Part shown: positions 1 to 8,081 of the stretch, piece after piece
Layout of the letters: every line of letters begins with the position of its first letter
Position numbering within the stretch: position 1 is the stretch's first letter
Source of the DNA: Streptomyces sp. NBC_00414
GTDB taxonomy: Bacteria > Actinomycetota > Actinomycetes > Streptomycetales > Streptomycetaceae
Direction of reading: 5' to 3'
Length of the DNA: 64,000 nucleotides
NCBI RefSeq assembly: GCF_036038375.1
Contig: NZ_CP107935.1
Coordinates: 1,550,001-1,614,000 of the forward strand
Position numbers and translations under genes: made by a program
Notes under the pieces: generated by a model
Database searches by the model: none
Told to the model about the DNA's origin: nothing
What the model saw: the letters and a program-made list of their open reading frames with translations, nothing else

Positions 1-1
1 C

Positions 2-178
2 CCGGGGAGCCTGAGGGGAGTGGAGAAGCTGATCGGCGTGCTCAAGGCGACAGTGCGCGGCCCCTCGGACGGCTCCCTCACCAGACTCCTATGCGGGCTC
101 ACAGCCCAAACATCAAGCGGCGTCGGCGGACAGCCCACGTACCGATTTTCACGCCTGCGAGGCGTCATCCGCAGGTGA
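2..178 (+). CDS. C-terminal end of an unidentified protein (5' end outside window)
   Basis: An open frame enters from the left edge and stops at TGA 176-178. The last 58 residues include the pieces KLIGVLKATVRG and YRFSRLRGVIRR, and are basic. I do not recognise the family. It stops about 20 bp before the IS110 transposase fragment on the other strand, so it may be the end of another element-borne gene or of a host gene truncated by insertion. Confidence 0.35.
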   Translation, partial: PGSLRGVEKLIGVLKATVRGPSDGSLTRLLCGLTAQTSSGVGGQPTYRFSRLRGVIRR

Positions 179-198
179 ACGGTCGACTCCTATAGAAG

Positions 199-830
199 TC
201 AAGTCGTCGAAGTAGCGCTGCCGGCGTGAGTGCGGGTGAGAGCGTGGTAGACCTCGCGGGCGATGAAGCGTTTGAGGCAACGGATGATGTCCTTCTTGGC
301 CAACCCCTGCTGCGTGCGGCGCGCAACGTAGGCGCGAGTGCGGGGGCAATAGCGCATCCGCACCACCGCGATCATGTGGAGGGCGCGGTTGGCCTGGCGG
401 TCCCCGCCTCGGCTGAGCCGATGTCGGTCGGTACGTCCCGAGGAAGCCGGAACTGGAGCGGCGCCGCACAGAGCGGCGAACGCGGCCTCCGTGCGCAGGC
501 GTTCAGGGTTGTCGCCGGCCGTGACCAAGAGTTGACCGGCGGTCTCGGTGCCTACGCCAAACAGTGCAACAAGTTCAGGACCGGCGGACGTGGTGAGCAC
601 TGCCAGGCGTTCGGTGACCTCGTCGATCTCCTCGGTGAGCATGCGGATGCGGCATGCCAGTTGCCGCAGCGCATACCGACCGGCGTCGGCGGGAGAGGTG
701 AGATCAGCTGCCGGCCGCAGCCGGAGACAGCAGTTGACCAGGGCGGTGCGGGTGAGCCCCGTGAGCGATGCGCGCAGAGGTTCGGGTTGGGGAGGAGGGC
801 ATTCGACGTAGCTACCTAGGTAGTGATGCC
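199..830 (-). pseudogene. IS110-family transposase, C-terminal fragment
   Basis: Encodes the C-terminal (Transposase_20) part of an IS110/IS1111-type transposase: the segments LVALFGVGTETAGQLLVTAG, FAALCGAAPVPASSGRT and HRLSRGGDRQANRALH are characteristic of the conserved helix-hairpin-helix and serine-containing region of the family. The frame is open upstream to about position 870, where a TAA stops it before any of the N-terminal RuvC-like DEDD catalytic domain appears, so the protein lacks half of its active site. A full family member is near 350-400 residues; about 210 are left. This is a dead remnant. No inverted ends are expected for IS110, so boundaries cannot be set. Confidence 0.85.
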
Positions 831-884
831 GGGCTATAGAAGGCCGGGACCCCCGGCATCTCCGGTCTCCTTACAGGAGCCGTA

Positions 885-1994
885 TCAGGTGGCGTCTGCC
901 CAAGAATTTAGCCGTTCCGCAGTGGTCTTGACGCACCTATCCGTGAGTTCGCTCAACGATCGGTAATTGTGGGACGGAAAGAAGATCGACACAAGGCCGA
1001 AGAGTGGCTGATCTAGGGTGATTCTCTGTGTGTCGATCCGGCCAGGCAGGTTGTAATGCATCAGGGTGTTGCGAAACCCTCGGGCTGAGCTGTTTGTGAT
1101 CAAGCGCGCTTCTTCGCTGCCGGTAATTCCCTCCAAGATTTCCGTGGATTCCCTGGACAGCGGGTAGGCGGCATTTTCCTTGAGGAGCATCAGGCTGGTC
1201 AATACCTGATATAGCGTGATGTATCGGATCTTGAAGACAGTGTATTCAAGATCCAGCACATCGCTACCCGCGGTGAGCATGAAAGCGATAAAGTTTGTTC
1301 TGACTTGAAAGTCAGTCAAGACGCCGTTGATGGCTGGGGTCGTGGATCCATTGAACCCCTGCTGGTAGTACGGCGCCGCGCGTGTATCACGGTGGCGCAC
1401 GCCTTCGCGTGAGAGGTTTCTGACGAAAGTCCGTGGACCTTCCGCGTCCAGCCGGGCTCCGAGCGCGTACAGGCACCTTCCCATCTTTTCCATGGTTGCC
1501 CGAACATAGGCTTCATTGTCTTTGTGGAACAATCTTTCCGTCCGCATTCCGATATGAAATGCGGCGGCGTGCGAAGTGCTGATCAACGTTTCGTTGTAAG
1601 TAAAAAGGCTCAAGTCTGATTCTAGGAAGCGGGCTGGTGGAAGCCAAGTGTTGCCAAGGAAGTGACTGGAATGCTTCTTTAGGATTTCGTCCTCAAAGAA
1701 ACGTAGCTGACCGTCGGTTCCCCGCCTCGTGTCCTCGAAAAGCTTCAAGCTGTGTCGGGCACGAGCGCAAACCTCTCTGGCGTCATCGGTGAAGCTGTCA
1801 AATGCGGAGGGGTCGATTGTCTGAGGCTTGGCTTGGGCCTCATGGATAACCAGAGAAACATAAGGAGTCATGCAGAGAGGAATGACACCTTCGCCACTCG
1901 AATCCGCCGAGTTCACGATGTCGCCGAACAAGCGGCCCATGTAGTTGGCGTCACTGGCTACGCCGGCCTTGATGACTGCTTCCCTCACGGACAT
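885..1994 (-). CDS. Hypothetical 369-residue protein with a HEPN-like RNxxxH motif
   Basis: I place the start at ATG 1994 because GGAGGGATC sits just upstream; longer starts run into low-quality sequence next to the IS. No family is recognised over most of the length. Near the C-terminus the helix-like segment ARGFRNTLMHYN places Arg308-Asn309 and His313 in the R-N-x3-H pattern of HEPN domains, which in toxin and defence nucleases forms the RNA-cutting site. The middle (about 220-275) is hydrophobic/aromatic. GC content is visibly lower than in the right half of the window, suggesting transfer. An IS5-type element begins 68 bp upstream, so the original promoter or partner may have been displaced. 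The HEPN reading is an inference from one motif. Confidence 0.6.
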   Translation of the reverse strand: MSVREAVIKAGVASDANYMGRLFGDIVNSADSSGEGVIPLCMTPYVSLVIHEAQAKPQTIDPSAFDSFTDDAREVCARARHSLKLFEDTRRGTDGQLRFFEDEILKKHSSHFLGNTWLPPARFLESDLSLFTYNETLISTSHAAAFHIGMRTERLFHKDNEAYVRATMEKMGRCLYALGARLDAEGPRTFVRNLSREGVRHRDTRAAPYYQQGFNGSTTPAINGVLTDFQVRTNFIAFMLTAGSDVLDLEYTVFKIRYITLYQVLTSLMLLKENAAYPLSRESTEILEGITGSEEARLITNSSARGFRNTLMHYNLPGRIDTQRITLDQPLFGLVSIFFPSHNYRSLSELTDRCVKTTAERLNSWADAT

Positions 1995-2061
1995 GATCCC
2001 TCCAGGGCGGTACTTGCCACGGACGATGCTCCTCAAGGGTGATGGCGCGCAACCGGATTTA

Positions 2062-2949
2062 CAACGGCTAACATAAAGAGGTGGATCGGTCCTGGCTGCC
2101 GTGACTGGCGCGGGTGTTGAGCGTTCGGTCTGGTGTGGGGATGTCGCCGTGGATCGTGTCGGATGAGTTGTGGGACCGTCTGGAGCCGCTGCTGCCGCAG
2201 CGCGTGCGCAGGTTCCGGTATCCCGGCCGCAAGGCATTGCCGGACCGCCAGGTGCTGTGCGGGATCTTGTATGTGTTGCACACCGGGATCCAGTGGGAGT
2301 ACCTGCCGCAGGAGTTGGGGTTCGGCTCGGGCATGACGTGCTGGCGTCGTCTGCGGGACTGGAACGAGGCCGGTGTGTGGCAGCGGCTGCACGAGGTCCT
2401 GCTGGCGGAGTTGAACGCGGCATCACGGTTGGACTGGTCCCGGTGCGTGGTCGATTCCTCCCACGTCAGGGCGTTAAAAGGGGGATCCATACGGGCCCCT
2501 CGCCGGTCGACCGGGGCCGGGCTGGCTCGAAGCACCATCTGATCACCGACGGGCACGGCACCCCGCTCGCAGTCCTGCTGACCGGCGGCAACCGCAACGA
2601 CGTCACGCAGCTGCTTCCGCTGCTCGACGCGATCCCACCGGTCCGTGGCCAGGTCGGCCGGCCCCGCAGCAAGCCGGACTCCCTGTTCGCCGACCGCGCC
2701 TACGACCACGACATCTACCGCGACCAGGTCCGCGCCCGCGGCATCGTCCCCGCGATCGCTCGCCGCGGCACCCTGCACGGCACCGGACTGGGCACCTACC
2801 GGTGGGTGGTCGAGAAGTTTCGCGTGGCTGCACGGCTTCCGGCGCCTGCGGATCCGGTGGGAACGCAGGGCCGACATCCACGAAGCATTCCTCAAACTCG
2901 CCTGCTGTCTCGTCACCATCGACAACTAGGCTCATTGCGTTAGCCGTTG
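2062..2949 (+). mobile_element. IS5-family element (IS427-like), about 890 bp, degraded
   Basis: An 11-bp perfect inverted repeat, CAACGGCTAAC at 2062-2072 and GTTAGCCGTTG at 2939-2949, encloses a single transposase region of IS5 type. Element size and the two-frame transposase layout fit the IS427 group. The true outer ends may lie a few bases further out; I cannot define a target duplication. It lies between the divergent 369-residue gene and the small membrane-protein gene. Confidence 0.7.
2141..2929 (+). pseudogene. IS5-family transposase in three frames (two frame changes)
   Basis: Frame 1 starts at ATG 2141 (MSPWIVSDELWDRLEPLLP) and carries the N-terminal DUF4096-like domain and the first catalytic Asp (VVDSSHVRA). 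At an A4G5 run near 2474-2483 coding moves to the -1 frame (TGPSPVDRGRAGSKHHLITD) with the second Asp in ADRAYD. IS427-group elements often use programmed frameshifting here, so this first shift may be functional. At about 2815 a second change puts the last part (FAWLHGFRRLRIRWERRADI) in another frame just after the catalytic-Glu segment WVVE; this one is not usual and looks like a small deletion that kills the gene. Confidence 0.8.
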
Positions 2950-3055
2950 CGATCGGTGAGATATTCGATTTGCAGATCTTGCCTGCTAGGCGTAGACAGG
3001 AGAGCAGGGCTCCGGCTCCCTGTTCCAGTACTCCCAGCGACTGGGGGCGAGATGC

Positions 3056-3517
3056 GTGTCTAACTCTCGACAGCAAGAGCCGCAATCAAGAGGCCTTTTG
3101 CTGCACATGGAAAACATTCAGAAGGTCGTAGAATTCTTGACCTTTTGCATTGCTACGGGTGCCGCAGTTGTCGGGTTCGTTAAGACTACCGGGGGGCCGG
3201 TGCAATTTTTGGTAGAGGTGGGAACCTTTGGATTCGCTTGCTACGTTGCCATTTGGGTGATTGTTCCACTTCTAATCTGGGCCATAACACTATTGGAGCG
3301 TGTCACTCATCGGCAGACCACTGACGCGGCGACAATGGTAGTGCTCGGCCTCGGACTTCTGGGAGGTGGGGCCTTGATTCGTTTTGGCCTGTTCCACCCA
3401 GACGTCGCCAAAGACCTCGACACTATCGGAAGCATCTTTACGGCAAGCGTGGGCGTTATTGTGCTCTGCATTCCACTAGTGATGGTTTGGTATTTTAAGG
3501 GGAGCACGCTGAATTGA
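3056..3517 (+). CDS. Small membrane protein of unknown function
   Basis: A 153-residue product from GTG 3056, which has GGGGGCGAG just upstream; an internal ATG at 3107 (MENIQKVVEF, 136 residues) is a fair alternative. Three to four membrane segments are visible: around FLTFCIATGAAVVGFV, FGFACYVAIWVIVPLLIWAI, MVVLGLGLLGGGALIRFGLF and FTASVGVIVLCIPLVMVWYF. No family is recognised. Codon use and GC are low for Streptomyces, like the 369-residue gene across the IS5 element, so both may come from one transferred block that the IS split. A membrane effector for a neighbouring toxin or defence gene is possible but unproven. Confidence 0.6.
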   Translation: MSNSRQQEPQSRGLLLHMENIQKVVEFLTFCIATGAAVVGFVKTTGGPVQFLVEVGTFGFACYVAIWVIVPLLIWAITLLERVTHRQTTDAATMVVLGLGLLGGGALIRFGLFHPDVAKDLDTIGSIFTASVGVIVLCIPLVMVWYFKGSTLN

Positions 3518-3562
3518 GGCTTGCGAGGCTGCTAGCATCACTCCATATTCTACACACCCTAA

Positions 3563-3710
3563 CAATGACTGACGCATTGAGCTGTTTTGTCGGTGAGAAA
3601 TTGGGCAACAGGTGAGTTTGAGGAACGCTTCGTGGATGTCCGATCGGTGTTCCCAGCAAATCCCTAGGCGCCGGAAGCAGTGCAGCCAGGCGAAGCTACT
3701 TTCGACCACC
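3563..3710 (-). pseudogene. IS5-family remnant: 3' end of a transposase and its terminal repeat
   Basis: On the minus strand the frame reads VVESSFAWLHCFRRLGICWE and DIHEAFLKLTCC, a diverged copy of the end of the transposase at 2141-2929. It includes the catalytic Glu and an end sequence (ACAATGACTGACGC at about 3563) resembling that element's terminal repeat. The remnant is cut precisely where the next element begins (3711), so the later insertion probably removed or separated its upstream part. Confidence 0.75.
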
Positions 3711-3835
3711 TAAGGCTTGTCCCGAAAGCCCCCGTGAGGCCTTCGCCGGCTCCCAGGGGTGGTCAGGACGTCGCGGCTACTCTGTAGACCTTCGTGAGGA
3801 TGGCGATCTTTGGGGGCCCGGTGGGACGCAGCAGG

Positions 3836-4123
3836 ATGCCTGTGAAGAACTTGGGCGCCAGCGAGCTGTGTCTCTTCATCGAACCGTACGGCGAGGACTA
3901 CTGGCTGAAGCCTGGAGAGGCCTTTACTGTCGGGCCGGACGCTGAGGGGATCGACGTCTGGTTCGACACCTACGTCTCGACGGACTGCATCACCGTGTGG
4001 CTCTACGAGGGCGGTGACCCCACCAAGGTCGTCCTCGACTACATAGTCGTTGACGCCGACGGCACCCGGCTGGATTGCGGACATCAGAGACCTCCGCGGC
4101 TGGCTGCCCCTGATCCGGTCTGA
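3836..4123 (+). CDS. Small hypothetical protein inside an IS-bounded segment
   Basis: Starting at ATG 3836 gives 95 residues (MPVKNLGASELCLFIEPYGE ...); an in-frame start at 3794 gives 109. The acidic, aromatic-rich sequence (YWLKPGEAFTVG, GIDVWFDTYVST, ITVWLYEGGDP, DCGHQRP) looks like a small beta-rich protein of the kind found, unnamed, in many Streptomyces genomes; I do not know a function. It lies between the inverted ends of the 3711-4961 element and opposes its transposase, so it is either a passenger or a host gene trapped between two IS ends. The tail after CGHQRP may be non-native. Confidence 0.55.
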   Translation: MPVKNLGASELCLFIEPYGEDYWLKPGEAFTVGPDAEGIDVWFDTYVSTDCITVWLYEGGDPTKVVLDYIVVDADGTRLDCGHQRPPRLAAPDPV

Positions 4124-4144
4124 CCTGGTCTGTCTTTGCTTTGA

Positions 4145-4906
4145 TCACCCGGTCATAGCGAGGTTGTGCAGACGGGCGACGCCGAGCATGGCGTGGTGGA
4201 CGCCGTCGCCTTTGAGTCGGCAGTCCCGAAGGATCTTCCAGGTCTTCATGCGGGCGAAGACATGCTCGACGCGGGCACGCACCTGTTTGTGGGAACGGTT
4301 GTGTTCCTCCTTCCAGGCCGGGAGGTCGGTCTGCCCACGCTCCCGACGGTGCGGGATGACGAGCCCGGTGCCGAGATAGCCGCCGTCGGCGATTGTGATG
4401 GTCCGACCGACGGCGGCTTTGGCACCAGATTCCGCCCATGCCTTGCAGTCGTTGCGGTTACCGGGCAATGGCCGGCCGACTACGACGACCAGTCGAGTGT
4501 CGGCGTCGATGACAACCTGATGGTTGGTGGAATACCGGTAGTTCTTAGACCGCTCCGCCACTGAGTGGTCGCGGGTGGGCACCAGCGTGCCGTCCACGAC
4601 GAGAACGGTGCCTTTGCGGAAGCGTTGTCGCAGGTCCAGTGCCAGGAAGGGGCCAACGTCGTCGATCACTCGCGCGGCTATGGACTTCGAGACACCGAAC
4701 AAGGGCGCGAGCTGTCGCATCGTCAGATTGGTACGCCAGTACACGACAACCAGCAGCACGCGGTCCTCGAACTCTAGGCACCACGGGCGGCTCCGGCGCG
4801 CGATGTGAACGCCGCGACGACGCAGTCCAGCAACAAGCTTGGTGAACTGCCGAGGGGTGAGTCCGCTGAACGGACCTATCCAATACCGTTCGGACGCCGA
4901 GATCAC
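4145..4906 (-). CDS. IS5-family DDE transposase (DDE_Tnp_4 type)
   Basis: About 253 residues from GTG 4906 (VISASERYWIGPFSGLTPRQ). The frame is open further upstream to 5020, but those codons lie in the neighbouring element's terminal repeat, so I reject the longer start. An N-terminal helix-turn-helix (LAPLFGVSKSIAARVIDDVG) is followed by an apparently complete DDE triad: VVDGTLVPTRDH, TIADGGYLGTG and ARVEHVFARMKTWKIL. No internal stop or frameshift is visible, so this copy may be active. It would bind the 18-bp ends at 3711 and 4961 and move the segment between them. Confidence 0.85.
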   Translation of the reverse strand: MISASERYWIGPFSGLTPRQFTKLVAGLRRRGVHIARRSRPWCLEFEDRVLLVVVYWRTNLTMRQLAPLFGVSKSIAARVIDDVGPFLALDLRQRFRKGTVLVVDGTLVPTRDHSVAERSKNYRYSTNHQVVIDADTRLVVVVGRPLPGNRNDCKAWAESGAKAAVGRTITIADGGYLGTGLVIPHRRERGQTDLPAWKEEHNRSHKQVRARVEHVFARMKTWKILRDCRLKGDGVHHAMLGVARLHNLAMTG

Positions 4907-4961
4907 ACCAGCCACGCCGATGATCGTCTCACCCCTGAACGCCCTTACGGGACAAGCCTTA

Positions 4962-6009
4962 ACGAGCTCGTGCACGGTAGGCCGTGGCACGTCGAGATGT
5001 GTGGCGTGGTCGGTTTTCAAACTCGAGGGCCGCGGTCGAGGGCGGCGGTCTGCTGATGTGAGAGGAGTCCGGCGACGGCTTGGACGATGTGACTCATGTG
5101 CTCGCGTCGGCCAAGGTGCCGGGTCAGGGCCCGCCAGTTCTTGAGGTGCGCGATGCCGTGCTCGACACGGATGCGCCGTGAGGAGTGCGCCCTGCGCTGC
5201 CGCTCGTGCCGCTCCTCGTACCAGACAGGTGCGTTCTTCTTGAACTTGCGATGCGGCGGTGTCACCACCCGGCCGCCGGTCTGCGCTCCCATGCCCTGGT
5301 AGCCGGCATCCGCGAGGATCTCCATGAACGGGCCGCCGGCCAGGAGCCGGACCAGGCCCAGCTCCCGGGCCTGGGTGATGTCAGCGCAACTGCCTGGCCG
5401 AACCGGGCCGCAGAACAGCATGCGCCCCTCGGCGTCCGTGAGGACCATGGACTTCACGGCGTTCTGCTTGGTCTTTCCGGAGACGAACTTGTCGCGGTCC
5501 TTGCGGCCTGCAACTGGGCGTCGCACGCGGATCTCCGTGCCGTCGATGATGCCGGTCCGACCATCGACGCCCAGGTACTCGATGACCTCGGCGAGAGTAC
5601 GCAGCCGGACGTCCGGTGCGATGGTGCACCCCCGCTGCGCCAGCAGGGGCCGCACCTCGCCGATGGCGCGGGTGATGGTGGAGCGCTCCACGCCGAACCA
5701 GCAGGCCAGCACGTCATGCGTGGTTCCATGTCGCAGACTCACCAGCGTGGCCAGCAGCCGGTCGACGAAGACGAACTGGTGCTTCGCCCCCGCTCCTACC
5801 GCCCGTTGCCGCGGCCGTGCCGTCAGGCGTGCCTGACGCCGTTCGTGCCACAACGGCCCTATCTCGGCGATGAGTTCAGCGATCCCAACCGGCGACAGCC
5901 CGGTGATCCTGTACTCCGCCACGATCAACTCTCGCGCCCCAGCCCCCATCATGCAGAGCCCAACGAGCCACCCGGCCACCGAGCCACGGCCTACCGTGCA
6001 CGAGGTCGT
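4962..6009. mobile_element. IS5-superfamily element with 30-bp inverted ends
   Basis: The 30-bp ends at 4962-4991 and 5980-6009 are inverted copies differing at only two positions; the core CTCGTGCACGGTAGGCCGTG is identical in both. TA (4960-4961 and 6010-6011) or TTA (4959-4961, 6009-6011) on both sides could be the target duplication. It contains one complete transposase. Its left end joins the preceding element directly. Confidence 0.75.
5017..5979 (-). CDS. IS5-family DDE transposase (DDE_Tnp_4 type), intact
   Basis: 320 residues from the longest ATG; a start at 5949 is also possible. Order of parts: an N-terminal helical region with LACWFGVERSTITRAIGEVR (helix-turn-helix), then the DDE fold with GIIDGTEIRVRRP, ILADAGYQGMGA and RRIRVEHGIAHLKNWRAL supplying Asp, Asp and Glu. 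It is clearly different from the neighbouring transposase (4145-4906) apart from the fold. The gene lies wholly between 30-bp inverted ends and has no frameshift, so the element may be mobile. Confidence 0.87.
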   Translation of the reverse strand: MAGWLVGLCMMGAGARELIVAEYRITGLSPVGIAELIAEIGPLWHERRQARLTARPRQRAVGAGAKHQFVFVDRLLATLVSLRHGTTHDVLACWFGVERSTITRAIGEVRPLLAQRGCTIAPDVRLRTLAEVIEYLGVDGRTGIIDGTEIRVRRPVAGRKDRDKFVSGKTKQNAVKSMVLTDAEGRMLFCGPVRPGSCADITQARELGLVRLLAGGPFMEILADAGYQGMGAQTGGRVVTPPHRKFKKNAPVWYEERHERQRRAHSSRRIRVEHGIAHLKNWRALTRHLGRREHMSHIVQAVAGLLSHQQTAALDRGPRV

Positions 6010-6083
6010 TAGCCCATAGGAGTCGGCGGTGCTTGCGGAAGTCGTGACCTCGGTCGGCGTACCGCCACGAGGGCTGCGCTACC

Positions 6084-7058
6084 GTGGAACAGGTGCTCAA
6101 CGACATCGAGACCTTCCAGGACGCACTCGCAGTCAGCGGACTGCCGCCCGTGCTGAGCAAGCGGCACAACAGCGGTGATTTCCAAGCCGGCGTCATGGCG
6201 CGCGAGCTCGGGCCCCTGCGGCTGATCGAGCTGAACACTCCCGCGGGAGAGTGTTTCCGGGACGCTCGTTGCGCCCGTGCCGAGGACGAGGCTCTTTGGC
6301 AGGTCGAACTGGTGACGCGAGGGCGAGCGCGCGTCGAGCAGGGTGGCAGTACCGCCGAACTCGGCCCGGCCGACATGGTTCTCGTCGACCCCGCGAGGCC
6401 GGTGCAGTACGCCAGTACCGCCTGCACACATGTGACCCTGCTGGCATCCCGGCGCGAGCTGCGGCTGCGCCCCGCTGACGCTGACCGTCTGGCCGGCGTG
6501 CGCATTCAGGGCGACAGGGGCCCGGCAGCGTTGGTATCCGCACTGGTGCGGGACACGGTCCAGTCGCTGGCCGGATTCCGTGCCGACGAGGCGCAGCGGT
6601 CGGGAGCCGCGGTGATCGAGCTGATCTTGGTGGCTCTGGAGTCGCAACTGCACGACGTGCGCCCGGCTTCGGACGAGGTACTGCGTGGCCGGATCCTCGG
6701 CTACATCGAAGCCCGGCTGTCCGACCAGGACCTCGCCCCGGCCAAGATTGCCACGGCGCACCACATCTCCGTCCGCCGGCTCCACAGAGTCTTCGAGGAT
6801 CAGGCACTGTCGGTCGCGGCCCACATCCGTCGGCGCCGTCTGGAGCGGTGTCGCGCCGATCTGGTGCGCGGCGACCGAACGGTCGCGGCTGTCGCGGCGC
6901 GCTGGGGGTTCGCGGATCCCTCGCATTTCAGCAGGCTCTTCAAGGCGACGTACGGCTCCAGCGCCTCGGCACTGATGTCCAACAGCCATGCACGGACGGT
7001 CAATGCGCCCACCGGACGGCCTGGCGATGATGGTGGCGTAACCATCGTAGAAAGGTGA
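6084..7058 (+). CDS. AraC-family transcriptional regulator
   Basis: 324 residues from GTG 6084. The first two thirds form an AraC-binding-like ligand domain (AELGPADMVLVDPARPVQYA). The C-terminal third carries the double helix-turn-helix: LAPAKIATAHHISVRRLHRV and VAARWGFADPSHFSRLFKAT, the usual AraC signature. Ligand unknown. It is followed after 4 bp by a SnoaL-like gene in the same direction, so the pair is probably one transcript and the small protein may be the regulated partner or a cofactor. An IS ends only 75 bp upstream, so its native promoter may be altered. Confidence 0.9.
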   Translation: MEQVLNDIETFQDALAVSGLPPVLSKRHNSGDFQAGVMARELGPLRLIELNTPAGECFRDARCARAEDEALWQVELVTRGRARVEQGGSTAELGPADMVLVDPARPVQYASTACTHVTLLASRRELRLRPADADRLAGVRIQGDRGPAALVSALVRDTVQSLAGFRADEAQRSGAAVIELILVALESQLHDVRPASDEVLRGRILGYIEARLSDQDLAPAKIATAHHISVRRLHRVFEDQALSVAAHIRRRRLERCRADLVRGDRTVAAVAARWGFADPSHFSRLFKATYGSSASALMSNSHARTVNAPTGRPGDDGGVTIVER

Positions 7059-7062
7059 CCAC

Positions 7063-7494
7063 GTGGAGCAGTCGGTCGAGTCGTTGAGTGCCGTTCCGGG
7101 CCGGATGTACGAGGCGTGGAACCGTGGGGATGCCGTCGGTTTCTTCGCCGACTTCGCTGAGGACGCCCTGGTCGCGGAGCTTGAGGGGAGCATCCACCGC
7201 AGCCGCGCCGACATGGTCGCGGCTCAGGAGGCGGTCTTCACGACGGTGATGAAAGGCTCCCGGCTGGTCAATGGCGAAGTACCGTTTGCGCGCATCGTGA
7301 GCCCGGGCGTCGGCGTGGTGCACAGTCGCGTGGGCATTCTTATGCCAGGCGAGGAGAAACCGCCGCCGACCCGCTTCGTCATGCAACTCCTCGTGATGGT
7401 CTGGCGAGAAGACCGTTGGGTGGTCACGGCCATGGAGAACGCCCGTCTGCTCACCATGGACGGCATGGCGGCCCTGGAGGCCCTGAACACCTGA
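7063..7494 (+). CDS. SnoaL-like / NTF2-fold protein (SgcJ/EcaC type)
   Basis: 143 residues, the size of a single NTF2-like alpha+beta-barrel domain. The opening SVPGRMYEAWNRGDAVGFFA-like segment, the acidic DFAEDALVAELEG strand and the closing RWVVTAMENARLL match the SgcJ/EcaC (DUF4440) family, whose members bind small molecules or act as small hydrolases or isomerases. Start GTG 7063 lies 4 bp after the AraC-type gene stop, with GAAAGG upstream inside the previous gene, so translation is likely coupled. Substrate cannot be told from sequence. Confidence 0.75.
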   Translation: MEQSVESLSAVPGRMYEAWNRGDAVGFFADFAEDALVAELEGSIHRSRADMVAAQEAVFTTVMKGSRLVNGEVPFARIVSPGVGVVHSRVGILMPGEEKPPPTRFVMQLLVMVWREDRWVVTAMENARLLTMDGMAALEALNT

Positions 7495-7708
7495 CCGTCC
7501 GTTTCGCCCCGCGACGCGTGTACAGACCGGTTGTCGCGGCAACAGCCTTCGGGCACGGCGGACGGCCCGCAGCCGGTGCGCCAACGCGGTGAGAACCTCC
7601 CGCCGCGCATGCCTCGCCGGCCGTCCGCTGAGCTGCACTGCGTTTCGTCACGAGAACCTTGACCAGCCGCAACGCCCCCGTCAGTGGGGTTCCAATACGG
7701 GATCTGAG

Positions 7709-7969
7709 ATGAAACAGGACCCCGACGACAACAGTCGCGCTCACATCGAGGGCAAGTACCTCACCCAGCAATCCGAGTACACCAACGCCCCCTTCGGCCA
7801 GCTCCTCGTCCTGGACCTCACTGCCAAAACCAACAGCAGTGGCACCCTGCGCGTCGACGAAGTCGCCTGGCTGGCCACCCACCGCCCCCGCGGCGCCACA
7901 ACCGACCGGCTCGTCCTCGCCGGCATCGTCACCGGCAACCGCCTCACGCCCTCCACCTACTCGCACTGA
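7709..7969 (+). pseudogene. C-terminal remnant of a hypothetical protein
   Basis: An 86-residue frame from ATG 7709 reads HIEGKYLTQQSEYTNAPFGQ, LLVLDLTAK, LRVDEVAWLATHRP and LVLAGIVTGNRLTPS, with the regularity of real coding sequence and a stop at 7967-7969. Upstream in the same frame sequence quality collapses, so it looks like the tail of a larger gene whose front was deleted. Tails of this kind occur at the end of larger Streptomyces plasmid/island proteins as far as I remember, but I cannot name the family. Confidence 0.45.
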
Positions 7970-8081
7970 TCGAGGCCCTCCCCCAGTAGGACGCTGTGCG
8001 AGGTGCCGGGCAGCTCCCCGCCACCAGTACTCGTCCTGCTGCCAGATCAGGCCTCTCGGTCCTTCCCGCGACGGCGGCCGC

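Larger units (their letters stand above)
3711..4961. mobile_element. IS5-superfamily element with 18-bp inverted ends and a possible passenger gene
   Basis: The ends TAAGGCTTGTCCCGAAAG (3711-3728) and CTTACGGGACAAGCCTTA (4944-4961) are inverted repeats matching at 17 of 18 positions. Between them lie a complete DDE transposase (minus strand, 4145-4906) and, convergent with it, a small hypothetical gene (3836-4123). The right end abuts the next element base to base. No target duplication can be read because both flanks are other mobile sequences. Confidence 0.65.

Noticed and set aside
885..2426. Longer start for the 369-residue HEPN-like gene
   Set aside because: The additional 140 residues overlap the IS5 element and look like random Pro/Thr/Arg sequence; ATG 1994 has a good ribosome-binding site.
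4906..5020. N-terminal extension of the IS transposase to ATG 5020
   Set aside because: These codons lie across the 4961/4962 element boundary, inside the terminal repeat of the next element.
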